A DNA stretch of 64,000 nt from Pseudoalteromonas arctica A 37-1-2 (GCF_000238395.3 NZ_CP011025.1:2790001-2854000); one strand, 5' to 3'. Counted from the stretch's first letter, positions 10,214 to 19,148 are shown. The notes: a model not told the origin generated them from the letters alone. Numbers and translations are program-made.

Positions 10214-11164
10214 CTACATTCCGTCTCTATCGGCTACCTGATTTAAACCAAAACACTGCTTAGCGGCAGCAACATCAGTTGCTATTTGCGCCGTTAATTG
10301 TGTTAATGTCTCGAATTTTTTTTCATTGCGAAGTTTTTTTATTAACTCCACATGCATAAATTGTCCGTAAATATCCTGTGCAAAATCAAAAAGGTGAACT
10401 TCTAATAATGCACGAGTTCCATTAAATGTCGGCTTATTGCCTACATTTGCAACTCCAAAAATCTGTTTTCCTGCAATCGTTGCTTGCACTGCAAACACCC
10501 CGTTGACAGGACACACTTGGCGTTTTAGGGCAATATTTGCCGTTCTAAAACCGAGTTCACGTCCTCTTTTCCAGCCGTGTATAACACGCCCAGAAATAGC
10601 ATAATCGTGACCAAGCATTATTTTAGCACTTGTTAAGTCACCAGATGCCAAAGCATCTCGTATTAAAGTGCTGCTTACTCTAGCATTTAATTGACGAAAA
10701 CTCGCGGTGCTTTTTACGTCCATACCCGCTTGCTTGCCCATGCTAGCAAGTAAGTCAAAGTTACCTTGGCGCTGCTTTCCAAACTTAAAATCATCGCCAA
10801 CAGTGAGAGCTTTAACACCTAACTTTTTAATCAAAATATCATTAACAAATTGCTCAGCATGCATGTTTGCAAATTGCTGATTAAAGCTAATGCAAATAAC
10901 TCGCTCAATACCTAAATCACTAAGCAAACGTAGCTTATCTCGTAAGCGCGTTAGCCGTGCTGGGGCATTGTTTTTAGCAAAAAATTCTTGTGGCTGGGGT
11001 TCAAATAGCATTACAGTGCTAGACAAACTATGCGCTTTAGCATCAGTAAGTAAGCCTTTTAGTACTTCTGCGTGGCCTAAATGAACACCGTCAAAATTAC
11101 CAATAGTTAACACACAACCAAAGTGGTGTGGGCGAATATTGTGTATACCTCTAATTAACTCCAT
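10214..11164 (-). CDS. ribF: Bifunctional riboflavin kinase/FAD synthetase
   Basis: This 316-residue protein has an N-terminal FAD synthetase nucleotidyltransferase domain (TIGNFDGVHLGH at about residues 20-31) and a conserved SSTLIRDAL turn. A C-terminal riboflavin kinase domain follows (GHDYAISGRVIHGWKRGRELGFRTANI and the ANVGNKPTF motif). It converts riboflavin to FMN and then FAD. An AGGTGG ribosome binding site precedes the ATG. It lies 84 bases after murJ, and this gap could hold an internal promoter. Confidence 0.97.
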   Translation of the reverse strand: MELIRGIHNIRPHHFGCVLTIGNFDGVHLGHAEVLKGLLTDAKAHSLSSTVMLFEPQPQEFFAKNNAPARLTRLRDKLRLLSDLGIERVICISFNQQFANMHAEQFVNDILIKKLGVKALTVGDDFKFGKQRQGNFDLLASMGKQAGMDVKSTASFRQLNARVSSTLIRDALASGDLTSAKIMLGHDYAISGRVIHGWKRGRELGFRTANIALKRQVCPVNGVFAVQATIAGKQIFGVANVGNKPTFNGTRALLEVHLFDFAQDIYGQFMHVELIKKLRNEKKFETLTQLTAQIATDVAAAKQCFGLNQVADRDGM

Positions 11165-11248
11165 GCCACCTAATGCCTTGTTTAGCGAGCTATTAATTAC
11201 GACTAAAAATTAATTAAAGCCGCAGAGTTGCCGATTATAATCTTTTTT

Positions 11249-12844
11249 TTAGTTTGATTCAGTAATTGCTACACTTTTTATCGTATTTAGTCTAACGCCC
11301 ATTAAAAATAGCATTGCAAAGTAACTAATACCTGCCAAAGCCACGAGTGCTATTAATAAGACTACCTGCTGTGTAAAAGCCCATGTAGCCCAGTAATAGT
11401 AACTGCTCACAAACCATGTAACAGCTCCCATAACCATACTTGCAACAACACATTTAAGTGTAAAGCGCATACTCATTGATGAAAACTGATACACATTTTC
11501 TTTTTTAAGCTGCCTATACAGCAAAAATGCATTACAACTAGCCGATAGCGAAGTAGCGAGTGCTAACCCTAAATAACCAATAAAAGGAGCCAGCATAATA
11601 TTAAATACCATATTCAACACTAAGGTAATAATACCAATACGCACCGGCGTTTTTGTGTCTTGACGAGCATAAAAGCCAGGAGCAAGTACTTTAATCAGCA
11701 TAAAGCTTACAAGCCCTACTGAATATGCGACTACGCCTAAACTTACTGCTTTAACATGATCAACACTGTCTTCTTTAAACGCACCGTGGTCGAACAATAC
11801 GGTGATAATAAGCGGGCTGATGATCATTAGACCTATCATTGCTGGTAGGCCTAAAAATATAACAAAACGCACCCCCCAGTCGAGGGTATGCTGAAAGTCA
11901 CTACTTTTTTTACTGCTATGTAACCTAGAGAGCGCCGGTAAAATAACTGTCGCAATACCAATACCAAATAAGCCCAATGGAAATTCAATTAAACGGTCTG
12001 AATAATAAAGCCATGCAATCGAGCCTGTCATCAGTAATGAAGCAATCATGGTATCAAGCAACAAATTAATTTGGCTAATAGATACACCAAACAAAGCAGG
12101 AAGCATAAGTTTACGTACTTTTTTTACGTTTTCGTCTTGCCATGCCCAGCGTGGACGCGCCAACATTTTTGCACGGTATAAAAATGGAAGTTGAAACAAT
12201 AACTGCACAACGCCACCAATAAATACGCCAATTGCGAGAGAATAAGCCCCGACACTAAATTTATCATGTAAAAAAATTGCACACGTAATAATAGAAACAT
12301 TGAGTAAAACAGGTGTAAATGCAGCAACAGCAAAACGGTTATACACGTTCATTACCGCACCACTAAGCGCAACTAAGCTTACAAAAAACAAATAAGGGAA
12401 TGTAAATTTAAGTAATGAACTTGCAAGTTCAAACTTTTCGGCATTGGGTCCGCCCTGCCACCAATCTATAAACCAACCGGTGCCAAACAATGCCGCAATA
12501 ACGGGTGAAGCAACAACACCTATAATAGTGACAATCAGTAAAATGGTTCCTAATGTGCCTGCTGCTTGTGCAACAAAAAGTCTGACCTTGTCGTCGCCTT
12601 GCTGTTCTTTAATTTCACTCAGCACAGGTACAAATGCTTGTGCGAAGGCACCTTCTGCAAATAAACGACGTAAAAAGTTAGGAATACGGTTAGCAAATAA
12701 AAAAACATCAGCCGCCGCACTTGCGCCTAATAAATTGGCAACAACAGCATCTCGAACGAGCCCTAAAATACGCGATATCATAGTCATACAACTAACAATC
12801 ATACCGGAGCGAAATAAACCTTTTGACACCTTAAACCTACTCAA
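11249..12844 (-). CDS. murJ: Lipid II flippase MurJ
   Basis: This 531-residue polytopic membrane protein of the MOP superfamily has about 14 hydrophobic segments. It begins with the family signature MSRILGLVRDAVVANLLGASAAADVF and has RRLFAEGAFAQAFVPVL soon after. MurJ moves the peptidoglycan precursor lipid II across the inner membrane. The gene is divergent from rpsT and heads the ribF-ileS-lspA-fkpB-ispH block. The length is normal for the family. Confidence 0.97.
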   Translation of the reverse strand: MSRFKVSKGLFRSGMIVSCMTMISRILGLVRDAVVANLLGASAAADVFLFANRIPNFLRRLFAEGAFAQAFVPVLSEIKEQQGDDKVRLFVAQAAGTLGTILLIVTIIGVVASPVIAALFGTGWFIDWWQGGPNAEKFELASSLLKFTFPYLFFVSLVALSGAVMNVYNRFAVAAFTPVLLNVSIITCAIFLHDKFSVGAYSLAIGVFIGGVVQLLFQLPFLYRAKMLARPRWAWQDENVKKVRKLMLPALFGVSISQINLLLDTMIASLLMTGSIAWLYYSDRLIEFPLGLFGIGIATVILPALSRLHSSKKSSDFQHTLDWGVRFVIFLGLPAMIGLMIISPLIITVLFDHGAFKEDSVDHVKAVSLGVVAYSVGLVSFMLIKVLAPGFYARQDTKTPVRIGIITLVLNMVFNIMLAPFIGYLGLALATSLSASCNAFLLYRQLKKENVYQFSSMSMRFTLKCVVASMVMGAVTWFVSSYYYWATWAFTQQVVLLIALVALAGISYFAMLFLMGVRLNTIKSVAITESN

Positions 12845-13005
12845 AAATCCTCAAGATAGGCGATTATGCCACAGTCTTTTTTATAAATCGCTTTAAAGCA
12901 CTAGGCTGGGGGTCTGTGCTTTGTTACAATGTCGGTATTAACTGCTAAAGCGGCAAATTGATGCTCGTTATATGGTGCAGTTTTTCTTGGATTGTTAAAT
13001 TTAAA

Positions 13006-13034
13006 TTGACATCCATGATAGAAACAGGCATATT
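13006..13034 (+). promoter_or_regulatory. Sigma70-type promoter of rpsT
   Basis: A perfect -35 box TTGACA at 13006-13011 is separated by exactly 17 bases from CATATT at 13029-13034, a -10 with two mismatches to TATAAT. The transcript would start near 13041 and give a leader of about 40 bases before the rpsT TTG codon. It is read from the sequence only; no start site data are available. Confidence 0.65.
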
Positions 13035-13082
13035 CCACGGCCTTTAATTTAAGCTTTATTTTAAGATTGTTAGGAGCAAACC

Positions 13083-13343
13083 TTGGCTAACATCAAGTCT
13101 GCAAAAAAACGCGCTATCACAAGCGAAAAAAACCGTCAGCACAACGCAAGCCGTCGTTCAATGATGCGCACTTACTTCAAAAAAGTAATTGTTGCTATTG
13201 AAGCGGGCGATAAAGAAGCTGCACAGCAAGCTTTTTCTGTTGCTACACCTATCCTAGACCGTTACGCAACTAAGGGTCTAATTCACAAAAACAAAGCAGC
13301 TCGTCATAAGAGCCGTATAGCAGCTAAGATTAAAGCTCTATAA
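13083..13343 (+). CDS. rpsT: Small ribosomal subunit protein bS20
   Basis: This 86-residue, strongly basic protein reads [21 protein letters not shown], as in other S20 proteins. It binds 16S rRNA in the 30S subunit. The only start that gives this N-terminus is a TTG at 13083, with TTAGGAGC a few bases before it. E. coli rpsT also starts with UUG, and the weak start is linked to S20 autocontrol there. The gene has its own promoter upstream and a strong terminator downstream, and is divergent from murJ. Confidence 0.97.
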
Positions 13344-13362
13344 TTTGTTTTTGATAGAATAT

Positions 13363-13391
13363 AAAAAACCGGCTTTTGCCGGTTTTTTTTT
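13363..13391 (+). terminator. Rho-independent terminator of rpsT
   Basis: A perfect hairpin has arms AAAACCGGC and GCCGGTTTT around a TTTT loop, followed by a run of T. It begins about 20 bases after the rpsT stop. Confidence 0.93.
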
Positions 13392-13418
13392 GTTTAAATT
13401 TTAAATGTACTTACTTTA

Positions 13419-13802
13419 TTAGACATTTTCTAACTCTGGATAAAACTTCTTAAGCATTGCAGCTATTTTTTTAGGTGTAAATGGCTTTACTACAAACCCT
13501 TTAGCGCCTTTATCAATTGCATCCTTAACATTCTCAATACCTGAATGTGCAGATACCATAACCACATTTGTCTCTGGGCTTAATTCATTGATTTGTGCAA
13601 TCAAATCTTTACCATCACCGTCTGGTAATTCAATGTCTAAAAAAATGATATTATAATTTGCAGCTTGGCACTCACTAATACATTGTGAGGCAGTAGATGC
13701 TTCCTTTACGTTATCTATCCCTAAGTGCATGAGCGTTTGGCTCAAAAAACTACGCACTGTGCTAACGTCATCTACAATTAAAATTGATAGCTGCGTATTC
13801 AT
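13419..13802 (-). CDS. Stand-alone CheY-like response regulator receiver
   Basis: This 127-residue protein consists of a single receiver domain. The acidic pocket is IVDDVS, the phospho-acceptor is Asp56 in IIFLDIELPDGDG, the switch residue is in VMVSAHS, and Lys lies in GFVVKPFTPKKI. No output domain is present. No kinase or chemotaxis gene lies beside it, so the partner is unknown. It may act by protein-protein contact as CheY does. The frame ends near the rpsT terminator, which could serve both directions. Confidence 0.88.
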   Translation of the reverse strand: MNTQLSILIVDDVSTVRSFLSQTLMHLGIDNVKEASTASQCISECQAANYNIIFLDIELPDGDGKDLIAQINELSPETNVVMVSAHSGIENVKDAIDKGAKGFVVKPFTPKKIAAMLKKFYPELENV

Positions 13803-13915
13803 CTTTATTCCTCGTAGGCTATAAGCTAACTTTAAGTTATCATAATAATTAGCTTAGTATATAAATTTACTCATTTAATTATAGAGACCTACGGAAAAAA
13901 GGCCAGATTTGCTTT

Positions 13916-14359
13916 ATGTCTAAAACCCCAAATAAACAATCGTTGCTAGGTAAAGCACCGGCAAGAAAAAAAACAGCGCAAAAAAGAAAACCTCAGCGTT
14001 CTACTCAGCGCCCTTCACCTGGCGAGTTAAATTCCAGTGCAAAGAATGATATAAGCCAAAAAACAACGCAAAAAAAAGGACTGTTTATATCACTCGCTGT
14101 CGTTGCTGTAATTATTTTAGCTTTTCCAAAGCCTACCTTACTCACCTATAAAAAATTAGGGATGGTAAGTGAGAGTGTTTACTGGCCCGGATTCTTTGGC
14201 AAGGGGGCTACTTTAATTGATTCAAACTTACACCCCACCTATGATTCTAGCCGTGAGTCCCTTTATTTATGCAGTGACTTACAAAAACCGCAGAGCTGCC
14301 AAAAGTATCAAGTAATTGCTGATAATGGTTTATTTTCAGCAATCGGTAGCCACTTTTAG
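13916..14359 (+). CDS. Unrecognised membrane-anchored protein with a basic N-terminal tail
   Basis: This 147-residue protein was not recognised. Residues 1-58 are rich in Lys, Arg, Gln and Ser and are probably disordered. A single hydrophobic segment LFISLAVVAVIILAF lies at about residues 59-73. A short C-terminal part of about 75 residues holds two cysteines (LYLCSDL, QSCQKY) that could form a disulfide. By the positive-inside rule, the basic tail would be cytoplasmic and the cysteine part periplasmic. It is divergent from the CheY-like gene and followed by a terminator-like hairpin. Confidence 0.75.
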   Translation: MSKTPNKQSLLGKAPARKKTAQKRKPQRSTQRPSPGELNSSAKNDISQKTTQKKGLFISLAVVAVIILAFPKPTLLTYKKLGMVSESVYWPGFFGKGATLIDSNLHPTYDSSRESLYLCSDLQKPQSCQKYQVIADNGLFSAIGSHF

Positions 14360-14400
14360 CATTAAAAAAACTAATCTGAAAATTTAAAATTACTTGGTTG

Positions 14401-14440
14401 AAAGGTGCGCAAAAGATCAACATAATAGCGCTCCTTTTTT
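14401..14440 (+). terminator. Probable terminator after the 13916-14359 gene
   Basis: The arms AAAGGTGCGC and GCGCTCCTTT pair with one T-T mismatch across an 18-base AT-rich loop and run into six T. An outer GTTG/CAAC extension with a small bulge is also possible. Confidence 0.6.
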
Positions 14441-14465
14441 CAACAACTGAACTATTGAAACGACC

Positions 14466-14711
14466 ATGCTAAACGAGCTAGATTGGCTTTTAAATACTAC
14501 ACTACTTGCACTAGGTTTAGGTGCATTCTTTATTAACCAGATAACACTGCTGCGCGTTGCCGCCATTAGTGCGTGTGGTTTATTATTCTTATCATTTAGC
14601 TTAGATCTTATGTCGTCGAGTGTTATTTCAAATATGAGTTTAGTGTTGATCAATACTTTTTACTTGTTTAAAGTTTATACATTTGGGCAATTTAATGTAA
14701 CCCAAAGTTAA
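14466..14711 (+). CDS. Small hydrophobic membrane protein, unrecognised
   Basis: This 81-residue protein has three hydrophobic stretches (NTTLLALGLGAFFI, AAISACGLLFLSFSL and SLVLINTFYLF). I know no family for it with certainty. The ribosome binding site is weak. The plus-strand reading is preferred over the overlapping minus-strand frame because its codon pattern gives a regular membrane protein and a strong terminator in the same orientation follows 25 bases after the stop. Confidence 0.6.
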   Translation: MLNELDWLLNTTLLALGLGAFFINQITLLRVAAISACGLLFLSFSLDLMSSSVISNMSLVLINTFYLFKVYTFGQFNVTQS

Positions 14712-14735
14712 CAACTTTTCCCTAGAATATTTAAT

Positions 14736-14761
14736 AGCCCAGCATTGCTGGGCTTTTTTTT
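14736..14761 (+). terminator. Rho-independent terminator
   Basis: Perfect 8-bp arms AGCCCAGC and GCTGGGCT enclose an ATT loop and are followed by a run of eight T. It ends the small membrane protein gene. Confidence 0.92.
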
Positions 14762-14915
14762 GTTAAGAATTTAAAAATATTAAAAAGCACTTTCAATCAA
14801 GATGAAAATTAGAGCTTCAGGGGCACACAAGCACTACTGTGAAAATAATGCTTGTATACTGCTAAAAAGAGTCACGAGAAGAAACACGAAAAAAGAGGAA
14901 TACATAGTAAGTAGG

Positions 14916-15062
14916 TTAGTCCGCTATTGTTAACTCGCTTTGGGTTTGTATTTTAGAAGGAGTATCCTCGGCATTAGCCTGATTAAACCAAGCTGAAACA
15001 CCAAGTATAATAATTGAAATAATAACTAGGCTTAATTTAACGCCACTTTGACTCGATTTCAT
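14916..15062 (-). CDS. 48-residue exported peptide, unrecognised
   Basis: I place the start at an ATG at 15062 because AAAGAGGGTG stands at the right distance before it; a longer frame without such a site extends to 15131. The product has a Lys-containing N-terminus and a hydrophobic core LSLVIISIIILGVSAWF. This ends in NQANA followed by Glu-Asp, which fits a signal peptidase I site. The mature part would be only about 20 residues (EDTPSK to the C-terminus). Alternatively it stays as a single-pass anchor. It follows the dehydrogenase gene on the same strand by about 100 bases. No function is recognised. Confidence 0.6.
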   Translation of the reverse strand: MKSSQSGVKLSLVIISIIILGVSAWFNQANAEDTPSKIQTQSELTIAD

Positions 15063-15159
15063 AACACCCTCTTTGTATTTTTTATTAGTGAGAATACCTT
15101 TTACACTAATGAAAATTACAAATGTTAACAAGCTGTTTTTTAAACTAATTAGCTATCAG

Positions 15160-16080
15160 CTAATAACCTTTAGTTCTATCTATTGGGTTATTAAGTACTA
15201 ACCCCTTATTCAAGCATTCAATATTATCGGCTATTTGCTCTATAACACTATTTAAATCAGAAATCGCCGCGCAATGTGGTGTAAGCGTTATTTTGGGGTT
15301 TCCCCAGTAAGGGTGATTCGACGCTAAAGGTTCTTGATCAAATACGTCGAGTGTAGCTGCGCGTAAGCTATCGTTATTTAATGCACTTAGTAAGTCTTGT
15401 TCAACAACATGAGCACCGCGTGCCACATTAATAACAACAGCATGTTTAGGTAGCTTTGCGAGCATTGAGTGATTAATAATGCCTGTCGTTGCTTGCGTAA
15501 GGGGTAATAGACATACAAGGTAGTCAACATCAGAAAGCATACTATTGAGGCCTTCCTCGCCATAAAAAATTTCGACATTAGTCGCGTTTTTATTACTTTG
15601 CGCCCAGGCACTTACCTTAAAGCCATTATTTATAAGCTTTTGCGCGCATGCTTTACCTAATTCACCAAACCCAAGTATGCCGACATGTTTATTACTATGC
15701 GCCCGCTTTGGCTTCCATGTTTGCTGTGTTTGTTTAATGTAATATTCTTTTAAACGTAACTTTTGAGCTAACACATGTGTCAGTACATATTCCGCCATAT
15801 CTTCAGCTAGTTGCATGTCAACAATGCGAACTACTTCAACACTTTCGTCGAGTAATGTTAAATCGATACTGTCTACGCCAGCACCAAATGACGACACAGC
15901 CTTTAAGTTAGGTAGCTGTGGCCACATAGATTCTGGCGCTTTCCACGCAAGTACAAAATCCACATCATGTGCGTTTTTGCAATCAGGCCATTGCTCTATC
16001 CGCGTATTTGGTAATCGCTCTTGTAACTTCGTTATTAGTTTTGTGTTGTCACGCCCAGTTATAGCAACCAATACCGACAT
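15160..16080 (-). CDS. NAD(P)-dependent D-2-hydroxyacid dehydrogenase (glyoxylate/hydroxypyruvate reductase A type)
   Basis: This is a 306-residue protein from the ATG at 16080, which has GGAG at the right spacing. A Rossmann motif GILGFGELGKAC lies near residue 140. The active-site Arg lies in NVARGAHVVE, a Glu in DVFDQEPL, and the catalytic His in TPHCAAIS. The early motif VSSFGAGVDSI is typical of the GhrA branch, which reduces glyoxylate and hydroxypyruvate. The true substrate cannot be set from sequence. It is divergent from the acyltransferase gene. Confidence 0.88.
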   Translation of the reverse strand: MSVLVAITGRDNTKLITKLQERLPNTRIEQWPDCKNAHDVDFVLAWKAPESMWPQLPNLKAVSSFGAGVDSIDLTLLDESVEVVRIVDMQLAEDMAEYVLTHVLAQKLRLKEYYIKQTQQTWKPKRAHSNKHVGILGFGELGKACAQKLINNGFKVSAWAQSNKNATNVEIFYGEEGLNSMLSDVDYLVCLLPLTQATTGIINHSMLAKLPKHAVVINVARGAHVVEQDLLSALNNDSLRAATLDVFDQEPLASNHPYWGNPKITLTPHCAAISDLNSVIEQIADNIECLNKGLVLNNPIDRTKGY

Positions 16081-16209
16081 AAATTCTCCTAACAATACAC
16101 AGTTTATAAGTTAGCACTTTAAAAAGTCACACTACTGCAAAGTAACTGTCACACCCTTTTTTTAATCTTACATGTATGGCGAATAGGCCAAACGGAATAT
16201 GAGGTTAAT

Positions 16210-17916
16210 ATGATAAGTGTTGATAAAGTAATTGCTGCAAACTTACCACAACTAGAGAACTCTCCAAAAGTAAAAGGTTTAGTAAAAAAAGGCCTAGGCT
16301 ACTTATTACATGAACAAGAGTTTGTTGCTTTTGGTGATGCCTACCCTCACCTACAAGGATTAGAATTTGTTGAACAAGTGCTCGATGAACTCAATTTTGA
16401 TACGCGCTATAAACCTAAGCAGATAGAACATATTCCTAATGAGGGTAAACTTGTTATCGTTGCTAACCACCCTATTGGTTCATTAGATGCTTTAGCACTG
16501 ATTAAAGTACTTTCAACTGTAAGACAGGATTTAAAAGTAGTGGCAAACCGCATGTTGATGTCGGTTACTCCAATGCACTCACTTTTACTCCCCGTAGATA
16601 ACTTATCAGGCATGAGTAAGAAACAAGAGCTTAGTAATATACAAAACCATTTAAAGGATGAAGGCGCATTACTTATATTTCCGGCAGGAGAAGTATCGCG
16701 ATTAGGGCCAACAGGTATTAAAGACTGCAAATGGAATAGTGGCTTTTTACGTATGGCAAAAAAAGCTAACTGCCCTATTTTACCTATTTATATTAAAGCC
16801 AAAAACAGTCCACTTTTTTATGGTACATCAATGATTTATAAACCTTTGGCAAGTTTACTATTAGTGGCCGAAATGTTTAAGCAGCGCCAAAAATCTTTAG
16901 AGTTTGAGATTGGCGCCTCTATCCCTCCTGAATCTTACTTAATAGAAAATCTTAAAGATAAAGAAGTTGTAAACCTCATCCGTAAACAGCTTTATAGGCT
17001 TACAACAAAAAAAGCTCTGCCGTTAAAAACACAAACACCTATCGCTGTTCCCGAGTGCAGAAAAGAGCTAAAAAGAGCAATTGAGCAATGCCAACTACTT
17101 GGTAAAACGCAAGACGGTATGCATATTCATCTATACCAATATGCAGGTAGCTCACCTATTTTTAGAGAGTTAGGGCGTCTGAGAGAAATAGCATTTAGAG
17201 CAGTCGGTGAAGGTAGTGGTAAGCGTCGTGATATAGATAAATACGATATGGATTACCAACACCTTGTACTGTGGGACCCAATGCAGCTAGAGCTGGTAGG
17301 TGCTTATCGATTAGCCTGTGCACAACAGATAATACAAAAACATGGCCGCGAAGGTTTGTATACTGATAGCTTATTTTCTTATACCGACGCTATGACGCCC
17401 TATCTAAAACAAGGAATTGAGCTTGGTAGAAGCTTTGTACAGCCTAAATATTGGGGACGTAAGAGCCTCGACTATTTATGGTATGGCATTGGCGCTTTTA
17501 TAAAAAGCTATCCACAGTACAGATACTTGTTTGGTGCTGTAAGTGTATCAAATGCTCTACCCGAGCAAGCAAAAGCCATGCTCGTTTATTACTATCAGCA
17601 TTACTATAAAAGTGGTATTGAATTAGCTACGCCTAATAATGAATTTAAATTAACTGAGCAACAGCTAACCCAGTGCAATACTCTTTTTTGCGGCAATGAC
17701 GTAAAAGAAGATTTTGTAGAGTTAAAGCATGTGTTAGCTAATATGGGAGCTCAAGTCCCTACTTTATTTAAACAATACACTGAACTTTGTAAACCAGGTG
17801 GCGTGCAATTTTTAAGCTTTAGTATTGATCCCGATTTTAATAATTGTATTGATGGATTGGTATTGGTCGATCTTGAAAATGTAAAAGAAAACAAAGCCAA
17901 ACGTTATTTAGAATAA
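16210..17916 (+). CDS. Two-domain acyltransferase: PlsC-like N-terminus and GNAT-like C-terminus (OlsF-type, ornithine/amino-lipid synthesis candidate)
   Basis: This 568-residue protein has two parts. Residues about 75-270 form a lysophospholipid acyltransferase domain with NHPIGSLDA (His87 and Asp93) and a FPAGEVSR second motif. Residues about 290-560 form a GNAT-like acyltransferase of the OlsB/hemolysin-like type (VGAYRLACAQ, ELGRSFVQPKYWG). The same fusion is known in OlsF of Serratia, which makes ornithine lipids by N- and then O-acylation. The domain order (OlsA-like then OlsB-like) fits. A different amino-acid acceptor such as glycine is also possible. A GAGG site precedes the ATG. The gene stands alone, convergent with the DapE-type gene. 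Confidence 0.82.
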   Translation: MISVDKVIAANLPQLENSPKVKGLVKKGLGYLLHEQEFVAFGDAYPHLQGLEFVEQVLDELNFDTRYKPKQIEHIPNEGKLVIVANHPIGSLDALALIKVLSTVRQDLKVVANRMLMSVTPMHSLLLPVDNLSGMSKKQELSNIQNHLKDEGALLIFPAGEVSRLGPTGIKDCKWNSGFLRMAKKANCPILPIYIKAKNSPLFYGTSMIYKPLASLLLVAEMFKQRQKSLEFEIGASIPPESYLIENLKDKEVVNLIRKQLYRLTTKKALPLKTQTPIAVPECRKELKRAIEQCQLLGKTQDGMHIHLYQYAGSSPIFRELGRLREIAFRAVGEGSGKRRDIDKYDMDYQHLVLWDPMQLELVGAYRLACAQQIIQKHGREGLYTDSLFSYTDAMTPYLKQGIELGRSFVQPKYWGRKSLDYLWYGIGAFIKSYPQYRYLFGAVSVSNALPEQAKAMLVYYYQHYYKSGIELATPNNEFKLTEQQLTQCNTLFCGNDVKEDFVELKHVLANMGAQVPTLFKQYTELCKPGGVQFLSFSIDPDFNNCIDGLVLVDLENVKENKAKRYLE

Positions 17917-17928
17917 CCAATAATAAGA

Positions 17929-17954
17929 GAGTGCTTTATATTTATAAAGTACTC
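17929..17954. terminator. Hairpin between convergent genes
   Basis: The arms GAGTGCTTTAT and ATAAAGTACTC (10 of 11 pairs plus a wobble) enclose a four-base loop between two convergent genes. There is no clear T run, so termination strength is uncertain. Confidence 0.5.
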
Positions 17955-17963
17955 GATTTATAT

Positions 17964-19148
17964 TTAATTATTTATAAATATCTGCTCTAGTAAAGTTGTA
18001 TAAATAGCTTCAATTTTAAGTAAATCACTAATAGATACGTGTTCATTAGCTTGATGAATCGTATTGTTTCGCACACCACATTCAATAACTTGAGTATGGG
18101 GACTGGCAAAAAATCGTCCATCCGATGTCCCTCCATTTGTACTTAGTAATGGGTAACTTGAAGTGTTTTTGTAAATAGCCTGCTCAATATGAGTAAGTAA
18201 ACTCCACCCCGTATTATGGCTTGTATAATAAGGCTCGCATGGGCGTTCCCACTCAATTGTAAAATGCTCAGCAAACTTGTTTAGGGTATTCATTAATTGC
18301 GTTTTAACTGCTGCGCTACTGTAACCGTGGCTATAACGTACATTAAATGTAATCTCACAATGACTTGGCACTAAATTATCGACCACATTATTTATGTTAA
18401 TTCCAGTCACTTGCAGTGTGGTTTTTGAGCTAGTCACATCGAGTAACCAGATCTGATCACTCAAGCTATTTACTATTTTTGCAGCAATATGAGCAGCATT
18501 GAGTGTGTTTTGAGGATAAGCTACATGACCTGCCTTACCAGTAACTAAAATCCGAGCTGAAAGCGCACCACGACGGCCATTCTTAACCGTATCGCCAACT
18601 TGTGCCACACTTGATGGCTCCCCGACAATACAGCCATCTAATACAACACCTTGCTTGGCAAGCTTATTAACTATTTCTTGAGAACCAAATTCAGCCTCTC
18701 CCTCTTCATCTGACGTGATAAGCCAGTAAAGAGTCCCTACTTTAGCGGATTTACTATTAATTAACTTTTTTGTGGCGCTAAGCATGGCGGCAACACCCCC
18801 TTTCATATCGGCCGCCCCTCTACCGTATATTGCATCATTTCGCACTCGCCCTTCAAAAGGAGGACTTAACCAACCGCTACTTGTTGCTGGTACTACATCA
18901 ATGTGCCCTGAGAAAGCAACACATGGGCCTTCTTTGAATTTTATGCAGGCAATTAAATTGGTTACACCATTTATAGTAAATTGCTCGCAACTTAAACCTA
19001 AACCCAACAATTTAACTGCAAGCCAATCAATTGCACCCGCTTGGTTAGGGGTTACTGATTCAAAGCGAATTAGTGTTTGTAAGTGCTCTACAACTTCTTT
19101 TTGAATATCCGTTGTTTTTGATTTTTTTTCGAATGCTTCTAAAAACAT
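17964..19148 (-). CDS. dapE: M20 family metallo-deacylase, succinyl-diaminopimelate desuccinylase type
   Basis: This is a 394-residue protein from an ATG at 19148; a GTG at 19157 is an alternative. M20 metal ligands are visible: His in SGHIDVVP, Asp in GRGAADMKGG, the TSDEEGEAEFGS glutamates, and a late His in IHQANEHVS. The sequence style (NGRRGALSARI, STNGGTSDGRFF) matches DapE, which splits N-succinyl-LL-diaminopimelate in lysine and cell-wall synthesis. It stands outside any dap operon, so a second copy or a related deacylase cannot be excluded. Confidence 0.85.
   Translation of the reverse strand: MFLEAFEKKSKTTDIQKEVVEHLQTLIRFESVTPNQAGAIDWLAVKLLGLGLSCEQFTINGVTNLIACIKFKEGPCVAFSGHIDVVPATSSGWLSPPFEGRVRNDAIYGRGAADMKGGVAAMLSATKKLINSKSAKVGTLYWLITSDEEGEAEFGSQEIVNKLAKQGVVLDGCIVGEPSSVAQVGDTVKNGRRGALSARILVTGKAGHVAYPQNTLNAAHIAAKIVNSLSDQIWLLDVTSSKTTLQVTGININNVVDNLVPSHCEITFNVRYSHGYSSAAVKTQLMNTLNKFAEHFTIEWERPCEPYYTSHNTGWSLLTHIEQAIYKNTSSYPLLSTNGGTSDGRFFASPHTQVIECGVRNNTIHQANEHVSISDLLKIEAIYTTLLEQIFINN

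Noticed and set aside
14417..14653. Minus-strand open frame over the small membrane protein
   Set aside because: It lies opposite the plus-strand hydrophobic frame, has no convincing domain pattern, and the strong terminator that follows is in the plus direction.
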